Below the pieces are notes generated by a model. The model was not told the origin of the DNA and searched no databases. It saw nothing but the letters and a program-made list of their open reading frames with translations. The position numbers were made by a program, and so were the translations under genes. Positions 41,476-49,206 of a stretch of 64,000 bases of DNA are shown piece after piece. The DNA is from Cognatazoarcus sp050303815 (lineage in GTDB: Bacteria > Pseudomonadota > Gammaproteobacteria > Burkholderiales > Rhodocyclaceae), in NCBI GenBank assembly GCA_050303815.1, contig JBNLCM010000126.1, forward strand, positions 1-64,000, in the 5' to 3' direction. Numbering within the stretch: the stretch's first letter is position 1; each line of letters opens with the position of its first letter.

Positions 41476-43005
41476 ATGAGCGCCGAACAGAATAGCGAAG
41501 ACTTCGATCCCGCCGAGGAAGCCCTCGGCGGCAAGTCCCGGCACGAGGGCCTGTCTCTGAAGGTCAAGGGCGTGCTGGCCTTCGTTGTCTTCGTGCTGTA
41601 CGCGCTGCTGGTCGGCATCTTTACCGACGCCGAGCGGCAGAAGCTGCTGGTCATGGTCGAGGAACTGGAGCGCGTCCACCGCTCGGAGGAGTTGCTGGTC
41701 CAGATCAACATGTCGATGGCGCGCACGCTGCTTTCCGTCAACGTGGCGTTCTCCTCGACCGATCCGCTGGCCGCGGCACCCGGCGCCGTGATCGAGATCG
41801 AGGCCACCCGCTCGCTGCTGCGCGCGCTGGAGGACAAGCACCCGCGCATCCTGATCCTGTCGCACGAATTGCAGGCGCTGACCAACGACCTGGTGCAGAG
41901 CCCCGGCCGCGGCGTGCTCGCCATCACCCGCACCACGCTGCACGAGCTGATCACCGAACTCGACCAGGTGACCCAGGCGACGCGGGACCGCAAGGCCCGC
42001 CTGCTGGCCGAGTATCGCGTCACCTACGATCGGGTGACGCTGCAGGGGCTCGCTTTCGCGGTGCTCGGCATCATCGTGCTGGGCGCCGCCACGGCAATCT
42101 TCTTCAGTCGGCTGACCTGGGACATCCGCAAGCTCGAATCGCGCGCGCTCGACATCGTCAATGGCTACCGCGGCGACGAGCTCGACGTCACCCGCCGCGA
42201 CGAGGTGGGCAGCCTGATGCGCGCCGTCAACCAGATGCAGAGCGACTTGCGCGAGCGCGAACGGCACATCGAACGGGCCCGGCAGGAGCAGTTCCACCGC
42301 GAGAAGATGGTGGCGGTCGGTTCGCTGGCCTCGCAGCTGGCGCACGAGATCAACAACCCGATCGCGGCGATCAGCGGCATCGCCAGCGCGATCCGCACGG
42401 TGCGCGAATCCGGCTGCCCGAACCACGGCATCACCTGCCAGCCCGAAATGATCCTCGAGCAGACCAAGCGAATCTCGCTGATCACGCGCCAGATCGCCGA
42501 CTTCACCCGTCCGCAGCCGCTCTCGCCGGAGCTGCTTGACCTCAACCAGTTGATCCGTTCGACGATAAACTTCGTCTCCTTCGACCGGCGCTTCCGCGGC
42601 ATCGAACTTTCCACCGACCTGGATGGCGAAATGCCGGCGGTGCGGGCGGTTGCCGATCATGTCACCCAGGTGCTGATGAATCTGCTCATCAATGCGGCCG
42701 ATGCGATGGAGGACAGCGTCCGCCCGCCGGAAATCCACGTATTCAGCCGTGGCGAGGGAGAGGAGGATGCGGTGATCGAGGTGCGCGACAACGGCAAGGG
42801 CATGGACGAGGAAACGCTGTCGCACGCCTTCGACGAATACTTCACGACCAAACCCGCCGGCAAGGGCACGGGCCTGGGACTGGCACTGAGCCGCGAACTG
42901 ATCCGCGACGGCGGCGGCACGCTGGTGCTGGAATCACGCCCCGGAGACGGCACGGTTGCACGCATTACACTGCCGTTGAAGGTACCGGAAGCGTCCCGCG
43001 CCTGA
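41476..43005 (+). CDS. Membrane histidine kinase, partner of sigma54 response regulator
   Basis: 509-residue sensor kinase. TM1 is at about 32-49, then comes a helical periplasmic domain (50-185), TM2 (190-210), and HAMP (211-258). HisKA follows with phospho-acceptor His290 in LAHEINNPIAA, then HATPase_c with NLLINAADAM, DNGKGM and GTGLGLAL. An insertion with a C-x6-C pair (Cys314, Cys321) follows the H-box helix and is unusual. The start at 41476 is chosen; ATG 41449 is an alternative. It lies 40 bp before the response regulator. The signal is unknown; context suggests redox or electron acceptor status. Confidence 0.88.
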   Translation: MSAEQNSEDFDPAEEALGGKSRHEGLSLKVKGVLAFVVFVLYALLVGIFTDAERQKLLVMVEELERVHRSEELLVQINMSMARTLLSVNVAFSSTDPLAAAPGAVIEIEATRSLLRALEDKHPRILILSHELQALTNDLVQSPGRGVLAITRTTLHELITELDQVTQATRDRKARLLAEYRVTYDRVTLQGLAFAVLGIIVLGAATAIFFSRLTWDIRKLESRALDIVNGYRGDELDVTRRDEVGSLMRAVNQMQSDLRERERHIERARQEQFHREKMVAVGSLASQLAHEINNPIAAISGIASAIRTVRESGCPNHGITCQPEMILEQTKRISLITRQIADFTRPQPLSPELLDLNQLIRSTINFVSFDRRFRGIELSTDLDGEMPAVRAVADHVTQVLMNLLINAADAMEDSVRPPEIHVFSRGEGEEDAVIEVRDNGKGMDEETLSHAFDEYFTTKPAGKGTGLGLALSRELIRDGGGTLVLESRPGDGTVARITLPLKVPEASRA

Positions 43006-43045
43006 GCGGGCCGACCGACTTCGAGGCCACAGGAGAGGAGATTCA

Positions 43046-44413
43046 ATGCACGTTCTGGTAATCGACGACGAGCGCGCGATCCGCGAAATCATCGCGGATG
43101 CGTGCGCACGCGCCGGCTATTCGGTGGACCAGGCGGCGACCTGCAAGGACGCCGCCGGCAAGCTGGTGCGCGGCGACGTGGACATCGCCCTGTGCGACAT
43201 CAAGCTGCCCGACGGCGATGGCGTCGAACTCGTTCGCTCGATCAAGGAGTCGCGCATCGAGACGAACTTCATCATGGTGACCGCCTTCGCCTCGATGGAG
43301 ACTGCGGTCGAGGCGCTGCGCGCCGGTGCGTCCGACTACATCGTCAAGCCGGCCAACATGGAGGAATTGCTGCACCGCGTGCAGCAGGTAGCCTCGATGC
43401 GCGGCCTGCGGGAGGAAAACCGGGTACTGCGCCAGTTCGCCAAGGGCGACACGACCTTTCGCTTCTCGTCGCCGTCGATGCAGGCCGTCGAACGCCTGGC
43501 CGGCAAGGTGGCGCCGACCGAGAGCACCGTGCTGGTGACCGGCGAGTCCGGTACCGGCAAGGGCGTGACGGCCCGATTCATTCACGAGAACAGCCGCCGC
43601 GCAGACCACCTTTTCCTGCCGGTCAACTGCTCGGCGATTCCGGAGACGCTGCTCGAGAGCGAGTTCTTCGGCCACACCAAGGGTGCGTTCACCGGCGCCG
43701 ACAAGGCACGCAAGGGCCTCTTCCTGCAGGCCGACCAGGGCACGTTGTTCCTCGACGAAGTCGGCGAACTGCCGATGCACATGCAGACCAAGCTGCTGCA
43801 CGCGATCGAGGAAAAGGAGATCCGCGCGGTCGGCAGCGAGCAGCCGCGCAAGGTCGATTGCCGCATCGTCGCGGCCACCAACCGCGACCTGCAGCAGATG
43901 GTCGCCGAGGGCACCTTCCGCGAAGACCTGTTCTTCCGCCTCAGCATGTTCCACATCCACATCCCGCCGCTGCGCGAACGCCATGGCGACATCCGCGGCC
44001 TGATCGAGTTCTTGCTCGAGCGCGCCGGGGAGCAAGCGGCTGCGTCCGAGCGACTGAGCGTCGCGCCGGACGCCGAACGCCTGCTTCTGTCCTACCCGTG
44101 GCCCGGCAATGTGCGGCAACTGGAAAACGTCATCAATCGCGCCTGCATCCTGGCCGAGGACGACGCCATCGCGGTCACCGACCTGCCGCCCGAGATCACC
44201 CGCGGCAGTCGCAGTGGCAGCAGCACTGGCACATCATTTGCTCCCGCAAGCTGCTTGCGCGATCAGTTGCGGGAGATCGAGGCCGGCCTGGTCTTCAAGG
44301 CGCTCGACGACGCCGGCGGCGACCGCCGCGCGGCGGCTCAGGCGCTGGGCATCGGCCTGTCGAGCCTGTACCGCAAGATCGAGGAGTTCGAATCCCTGGG
44401 CTTGCGTCGCTAG
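43046..44413 (+). CDS. NtrC-family sigma54-dependent response regulator
   Basis: 455-residue activator. It has a receiver domain (1-120) with phospho-acceptor Asp51 in LCDIKLP, and an AAA+ domain with Walker A GESGTGKG (166-173), the sigma54-contacting loop GAFTGA (213-218) and Walker B TLFLDE (233-238). The C-terminal Fis-type helix-turn-helix reads AAAQALGIGLSSLYRKIEEF. All parts needed for RpoN activation are intact. It is the only sigma54 activator in the window and the prime candidate for the -24/-12 promoters at 15.5, 17.8 and 34.2 kb. Confidence 0.94.
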   Translation: MHVLVIDDERAIREIIADACARAGYSVDQAATCKDAAGKLVRGDVDIALCDIKLPDGDGVELVRSIKESRIETNFIMVTAFASMETAVEALRAGASDYIVKPANMEELLHRVQQVASMRGLREENRVLRQFAKGDTTFRFSSPSMQAVERLAGKVAPTESTVLVTGESGTGKGVTARFIHENSRRADHLFLPVNCSAIPETLLESEFFGHTKGAFTGADKARKGLFLQADQGTLFLDEVGELPMHMQTKLLHAIEEKEIRAVGSEQPRKVDCRIVAATNRDLQQMVAEGTFREDLFFRLSMFHIHIPPLRERHGDIRGLIEFLLERAGEQAAASERLSVAPDAERLLLSYPWPGNVRQLENVINRACILAEDDAIAVTDLPPEITRGSRSGSSTGTSFAPASCLRDQLREIEAGLVFKALDDAGGDRRAAAQALGIGLSSLYRKIEEFESLGLRR

Positions 44414-44455
44414 AATCCAGAACCGGGCCGCCGCGCCCCGAGACCCGAACACGCC

Positions 44456-45094
44456 ATGACCATTCCCGCAGCAAAGAAACTGATTCTCGCTTTCAGGCAG
44501 ATTGCCTTGTCGACCGTCGTGCTGCTCGCCCCGCTGTCGGCCCAGGCCGACGTCGAAGGCGACTTCCAGCAGGGCCTGACCTCGTTCCGCAATGGCGACC
44601 TGTTCGGTGCGATGGAGCCGCTGCGCCGTGCCGCCGATGCCGGCCACGCCGAGGCGCAGGCGAAACTCGGCTACATACTCGACCTGGGCGAATTCAACGA
44701 AGAGGCCCTGCGCTACTACCGCATGTCGGCCGAGCAGGAATTCCCGGAGGGCATATACGGCCTGGCGACCATGATCCTGAACGGTGAAGGCACCGAGAAG
44801 GATCCCGAGCAAGGCTACGCCCTGATGAAAGAGGCCGCCCTGAAGGGCTATGATCCGGCCTGGAACGCGCTGGCCGACGGCCTCTTGAACGATCTGATGG
44901 CCGCGCCGGCCGATCAGCCCGATGCGGAGACGATCCTGACCAGAAGCGCCGAAGCGGGCTACCTGCGCAGCGTCGACGCGCTGTCGGCGGCCTATGCCGC
45001 GGGGGGCCGCTTCGGTATCGCCGCCGACCAGGACAAGGCCGCTCAGTGGACGGCGAAGGCCAAGGAACTCCGCGCCACTGCGGCCAAGAAATGA
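44456..45094 (+). CDS. Secreted Sel1-repeat protein
   Basis: 212-residue protein with signal peptide (cleavage near AQADVE) and Sel1-type repeats (AEAQAKLGYILDLG, PEGIYGLATMILNGEG, PAWNALADGLLND, RSVDALSAAYAAG). It begins the run Sel1 - cytochrome c - propeller - propeller just downstream of the two-component genes, with an AGGAGGA site leading to the cytochrome 14 bp on. Confidence 0.78.
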   Translation: MTIPAAKKLILAFRQIALSTVVLLAPLSAQADVEGDFQQGLTSFRNGDLFGAMEPLRRAADAGHAEAQAKLGYILDLGEFNEEALRYYRMSAEQEFPEGIYGLATMILNGEGTEKDPEQGYALMKEAALKGYDPAWNALADGLLNDLMAAPADQPDAETILTRSAEAGYLRSVDALSAAYAAGGRFGIAADQDKAAQWTAKAKELRATAAKK

Positions 45095-45108
45095 GGAGGA
45101 CCGACACC

Positions 45109-45408
45109 ATGATCAGACTCGCCACCGCCGCGTGTCTCGCGGCGACCTGTGCCACCGCCATTGCCGCCAACCCGGACGAAGGCAAGCGGATCTACGAGAT
45201 GCATTGCGTCGTCTGCCACGGCGTCGCCGGCCACGCGGTATTGCCGCAGGCGCCGAGCTTCGCCAAGGGCGAACGGCTGATGCAGCCGGACGGCGCCCTG
45301 ATCGATTCGATCAAGAACGGCAAGAACGTAATGCCCTCGTTTCTCGGCATCCTGCGCGAGCAGGAGATTCGCGACGTGATTTCCTATCTAAGAACCTTGA
45401 ACCGATAA
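45109..45408 (+). CDS. Small monoheme cytochrome c
   Basis: 99-residue class I cytochrome with signal peptide (cleavage near AIAANP), heme motif CVVCH and a methionine ligand in KNVMPSF. The ATG at 45109 follows GAGGAGGA at good spacing. It is about the size of cytochrome c551/c8 after processing. It lies 5 bp before the first stand-alone propeller gene, suggesting a redox partner of the sensory propellers. Confidence 0.87.
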   Translation: MIRLATAACLAATCATAIAANPDEGKRIYEMHCVVCHGVAGHAVLPQAPSFAKGERLMQPDGALIDSIKNGKNVMPSFLGILREQEIRDVISYLRTLNR

Positions 45409-45413
45409 TACCA

Positions 45414-46478
45414 ATGCATATTTCAAGCCTTTGCCGCAGCATTGCCGCCACCGCCCTGTCCGCCATCAGCCTGCTCGCCGCCGCCCAGTCGGGCAAACCC
45501 GCGGTGGTCGAGACCTTCAACGTCGGCCAGAACGTCTACGTCCGCTCGCTGCATCTCGACGCGGCCGCCAACACGATGTGGGTCGGCACCTCGGCCGGCG
45601 TACACGCGGTCGATCTCACCACCAGGGCACCCAAGCAGACCTTCACCCGCGACGACGGCCTGGCCAACGAATACGTCTTCGCGATCGGCACCGACAGCAA
45701 GGGCTACAAGTGGTTCGGCACCAACGCCGGCGGCGCGTCCACCTACAAGGACGGCAAGTGGAAGACCTATTTCCCGATGCACGGCTTGGCCGACTACTGG
45801 ATCTACTCCTTCGCCAACGGCAAGGACGGCAGCCTGTGGATCGGCACCTGGGCGGGCGCCAACCGCTACGACGTCGATACCGGCAAGTTCACGACCTACG
45901 TGAAGGAGTTGATCAACGAATGGGTCTACGGCCTGGCCGTGGACGAGGCCGGCAAGGTCTGGTTCGGCACCGAGGGCGGCCTGTCGATGTACGACGGCAA
46001 GGAATGGCGCTCCTGGACCCACAAGGACGGGCTCGGAGCATCGAATGCCGAAGGCCTGCCGCCGAGCACCAACACCGGACTCGGTACCCGCAGCCGGCAC
46101 GACCTGTCCACGCTGGCAGCCGGCCTGCAAACCTACAATCCTAACTACTGTTTCGCGGTCCACGTGGACCAGGACCAGAACATCTGGATCGGCACCTGGG
46201 GCGGCGGCGTCAGCCGCTACGACGGCAAGGAATTCAAGAGCTACACGGTCAAGGACGGCCTGGCGGGCCCGATCGTCTATTCGATCGCGCGGGACGCGAA
46301 CAACGTGCTCTGGTTCGGCACCAACGGCGGCGTCAGCCGTTTCGACGGCAAGAGTTTCCAGACCGTCACGGTTGCCGACGGCCTGCTCGACTCGAACGTG
46401 TACGCGCTCGAGGTCGCGCCGGACGGCACCATCTGGGCCGGCACCCGCCACGGCGTTGCGCGCGTCGGCAACAACTAA
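45414..46478 (+). CDS. Stand-alone two-component-regulator propeller protein 1
   Basis: 354-residue secreted protein made almost entirely of Reg_prop blades with the W-x-G-T signature (MWVGTSAGV, KWFGTNAGG, LWIGTWAGA, VWFGTEGGL, IWIGTWGGGV, LWFGTNGGV, IWAGTRHGV), enough for a seven-bladed propeller. Such propellers are normally the periplasmic sensor part of hybrid histidine kinases; here no kinase domain is attached. The second propeller gene follows 33 bp later. Confidence 0.85.
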   Translation: MHISSLCRSIAATALSAISLLAAAQSGKPAVVETFNVGQNVYVRSLHLDAAANTMWVGTSAGVHAVDLTTRAPKQTFTRDDGLANEYVFAIGTDSKGYKWFGTNAGGASTYKDGKWKTYFPMHGLADYWIYSFANGKDGSLWIGTWAGANRYDVDTGKFTTYVKELINEWVYGLAVDEAGKVWFGTEGGLSMYDGKEWRSWTHKDGLGASNAEGLPPSTNTGLGTRSRHDLSTLAAGLQTYNPNYCFAVHVDQDQNIWIGTWGGGVSRYDGKEFKSYTVKDGLAGPIVYSIARDANNVLWFGTNGGVSRFDGKSFQTVTVADGLLDSNVYALEVAPDGTIWAGTRHGVARVGNN

Positions 46479-46511
46479 GCAATCGAGCCAAATCTGAGGA
46501 GTTTGAAGGCG

Positions 46512-47771
46512 ATGAATCACAAGACCCTCGCGGTAGCGGTGATCGTGGCGGCTGCCGCGATTGCGGGTGCCTACACGATCGGAAAGCAGCAGGGCCAGTC
46601 GAGCGTGCAGACGCCGCCGGCCAAACCGGCCCCGCAGGCCGCCGCACCGGCCGCGCCGGCCGCGCCGGTGGCCGCCGCGGTGGCCCCGAACGACGCCAAC
46701 CACCAGCGTGGGCCGCAACGCGAAGGCAAGGTCGGTTTCGATCCTTCGCAGCGCTTCACGCATTTCCGGGTCGGCAACAAGAACGTCAAGGCGATGTTCG
46801 CGGAACAGGGCAAGATCTGGGTCGGTACCTCCGGCGGCGTGGTCCGCTACGACCTGTCGACCGACGAGTTCAAGCTGTTCGACGTCAAGACCGGCCTGCT
46901 CTCCAACGGCATGTTCTACGTCGGCCGCATCCAGGGCAAGCTGACCGTCGGCACCTATGGCGGCGGCATGTCGATGCTGGACGAGAAGACCAATACCTGG
47001 AAGACCTACAACATCCCGGAGGGCCTTGGCGACACCTTCGTCTACGACGTGATCGAGACCCGCAACGGCGACGTCTGGATCGCCACCTGGTCCGGCGTCA
47101 ACCGGGTCAAGGGCGGCAAGCTGGACGACCGCTCGCAGTGGGAACTGCACACCGTCGAAAGCACCAAGGGCGGCTTGCCCAACGACTGGGTGTACGGTCT
47201 CGCGGAAGGCAAGAACGGCGAGATCTGGCTGGCCACCGAAGGCGGCATGGCGCGCTACGAGAACGGCCAATGGGAGAACTGGAACCATTCGCGCGGCATC
47301 GGTGCCGACTACGACAAGGTGCGCGACGCCATCGCCTTCAAGGACGATCCGGGCAAGGCCTCCCAGCACCACGCCCAGCAAAAGCGCGACATGGGGCTGC
47401 AGGACGTTGACCAGGCCTACAATCCGAACTACATCGTGGCCCTCGAGGTGGACAAGGACGGCAGCGTCTGGGCCGGCACCTGGGGCGGAGGGCTGGCCCA
47501 CTATGTGAACGGCGAGTGGCACAACACCACCACCAAGGAAGGTCTGCCGGGCAACCACGTGTTCATGCTGCACCGCGACGACCACGACCGCCTCTGGATC
47601 GGCACCAACAACGGCCTGGCGCTGAAAGAGGGCGATAACTACAAGATCCTGAAGACGCAGGACGGCTTGTACGCGAACGCGGTATTCTCGATGGCAACGA
47701 CTGAAAACGGCGACCTGTGGGTTGGCAGCTACGGCGGCGTAGCGCACATTCGGGGTAGCTCGATCAACTGA
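46512..47771 (+). CDS. Stand-alone two-component-regulator propeller protein 2, membrane-anchored
   Basis: 419 residues. An N-terminal hydrophobic segment (about 5-22) and Ala/Pro linker (40-60) lead to Reg_prop blades (IWVGTSGGV, LTVGTYGGGM, VWIATWSGV, IWLATEGGM, VWAGTWGGGL, LWIGTNNGL, LWVGSYGGV). ATG 46512 with GAGGAG upstream is preferred over TTG 46503. It shares the PNYI/C-V-A-V/L-E-D-x-D segment with propeller 1, so the pair arose by duplication. An interaction with the nearby kinase is possible but not shown by sequence. Confidence 0.83.
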   Translation: MNHKTLAVAVIVAAAAIAGAYTIGKQQGQSSVQTPPAKPAPQAAAPAAPAAPVAAAVAPNDANHQRGPQREGKVGFDPSQRFTHFRVGNKNVKAMFAEQGKIWVGTSGGVVRYDLSTDEFKLFDVKTGLLSNGMFYVGRIQGKLTVGTYGGGMSMLDEKTNTWKTYNIPEGLGDTFVYDVIETRNGDVWIATWSGVNRVKGGKLDDRSQWELHTVESTKGGLPNDWVYGLAEGKNGEIWLATEGGMARYENGQWENWNHSRGIGADYDKVRDAIAFKDDPGKASQHHAQQKRDMGLQDVDQAYNPNYIVALEVDKDGSVWAGTWGGGLAHYVNGEWHNTTTKEGLPGNHVFMLHRDDHDRLWIGTNNGLALKEGDNYKILKTQDGLYANAVFSMATTENGDLWVGSYGGVAHIRGSSIN

Positions 47772-47819
47772 GGCATCCGTCCAGCCCGCGCAAGACGGGC
47801 CGTTCCGGGGAGGGAGCAG

Positions 47820-48545
47820 ATGCAGTCAATGCAGGCCAGGGAAAGATCCGCCACCGACGGTGGCGGGCCCGATCTGTACAAGATGCTCGAGCGCATGCCC
47901 ATTCTCGGCGGCCTGCCGGCCAGCAGCGTCGACCTCTTGGCCAGCGAGGCGCGGCTGGTGCGCTTCTCGCGCGGACAAACCATCTTCCGCCGCGGCACCG
48001 CGCCGACCGGGCTCTACTTCGTCATCGGCGGCGCAGTCAAGCTGCTGGCCCAGGACGCGGACGGCCGCGAGAAGGTGATCGAGCTCTTCGGCTCGGGCCA
48101 GATGTTCGGCGAGATCGGCATCTTCATGCACTCCTCCTATAAGTCGTGGGCGCAGGCGGTGGACCGCTGCACGCTGGTGCACGTGGACCGTCGCCACGTG
48201 ATGATGGCGATCGGGCAGGACCAGGAGCTGTCGGCGCGGATGCTGCGGGAAGTCTCCAGCCGCGTGCAGAAGCTGATCGACGCGATCTGTACCACCTCTT
48301 CCCGGCTCGGCATCACCCGGGTCGCGTCCTACCTGCTCGACCTCTCGGAAAGCACCGGCGAGCCCGGCCGCGTCTATCTGCCCGCGCCGAAGCGGACCGT
48401 GGCGTCGCTGCTGTCGCTGACGCACGAGTCGTTCTCGCGCATCTTGCGTCGCATGATCGACGACGGAATCATCTCGATGACCGGGCGCAACGTGACGATC
48501 CGCGACCAGGAGCGGCTCAAGGCCCTGTTGCTGAATTCGGACTGA
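47820..48545 (+). CDS. Crp/Fnr-family regulator, second copy
   Basis: 241-residue transcription factor with beta-roll (GQTIFRRGTAPTGLYFVI, FGSGQMFGEIGIF) and winged helix. The recognition helix LTHESFSRILRRM keeps Glu, Ser and Arg for TTGAT half-sites. There is no N-terminal Cys cluster, so it is Dnr-like rather than FNR-like. It follows propeller 2 by 48 bp and may be co-transcribed with the sensory genes; it competes with the 9.5-kb protein as the reader of the two boxes near 7 kb. Confidence 0.86.
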   Translation: MQSMQARERSATDGGGPDLYKMLERMPILGGLPASSVDLLASEARLVRFSRGQTIFRRGTAPTGLYFVIGGAVKLLAQDADGREKVIELFGSGQMFGEIGIFMHSSYKSWAQAVDRCTLVHVDRRHVMMAIGQDQELSARMLREVSSRVQKLIDAICTTSSRLGITRVASYLLDLSESTGEPGRVYLPAPKRTVASLLSLTHESFSRILRRMIDDGIISMTGRNVTIRDQERLKALLLNSD

Positions 48546-48557
48546 GGCCGCGCACGT

Positions 48558-49160
48558 TCAGGGAATCAGCACACCGCCGGGCTGCGGCATGCTGTGACAA
48601 CGGAAGCAGGCCCGATGGGTGATGAAGGCCACCCGGTCGTGACACTTGCCGCAGAATTCGCCACGGAAGATGTTCTCCATCTTGATCTTGGCGGTACCCG
48701 CCTTCTCCGCGAAGATCGCCGGATGGCAATTGCTGCAGGCCAGCCATTCGGTGTGGGTCTTGTGCGGGAACTTCACCCAGGGCATGGCCTTGGTGTTGCG
48801 CATGATCACGTCCAGGTCGAGCGGCAGGTAGGTCTTGTCGCCCTTCAACACCTCGCGCGGCTGGATCACCCCCTCGCGCAGCGCGCGCGCCCAATCGACC
48901 TTGCCGTTCTGATCCAGCGGAAAGCCCTGCAACGCGTCGTCCGAGTGTTGCAGGCGCGAGAAGTCGGGGTTGTCCCGATCGTAGGAATCGAATTCCCCGA
49001 CCGGCGGGTGGACCGGCTTTTGCGCCGCCGGCTGATCGATCTCCACCGGCGCCGGTGGCACGACCGCCGGCCGCAGGAAGGCTGCCGCCGGCAACACAAG
49101 CGCCAGACCGACCGCCAGCACCGACATCCTGGCACCCGCCCTCCAGCCTCGATCCATCAT
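48558..49160 (-). CDS. Triheme c7-type cytochrome, family B, third copy
   Basis: 200-residue cytochrome with an N-terminal signal or anchor (about 12-30), the family B block GKVDWARALREGVIQPR, and three heme motifs CSNCH, CGKCH and CFRCH with FPHKTHTEWLAC. It is closest in plan to the 24.8-kb protein although it lies 23 kb outside the cytochrome island. It converges on the Crp/Fnr gene (12-bp gap) and diverges from the heme-GGDEF gene (46-bp gap), with which it may share a promoter region. Confidence 0.86.
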   Translation of the reverse strand: MMDRGWRAGARMSVLAVGLALVLPAAAFLRPAVVPPAPVEIDQPAAQKPVHPPVGEFDSYDRDNPDFSRLQHSDDALQGFPLDQNGKVDWARALREGVIQPREVLKGDKTYLPLDLDVIMRNTKAMPWVKFPHKTHTEWLACSNCHPAIFAEKAGTAKIKMENIFRGEFCGKCHDRVAFITHRACFRCHSMPQPGGVLIP

Positions 49161-49206
49161 TTATCCGCTCACTCTTGTTTCAAGCACGGTACTTGCGTCC
49201 ACATGC

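Noticed and set aside
45423..47747. 774-codon open frame on the minus strand
   Set aside because: It is antisense to the cytochrome and two propeller genes, which have clear motifs, ribosome sites and spacing. The long frame is a by-product of GC-rich third positions.
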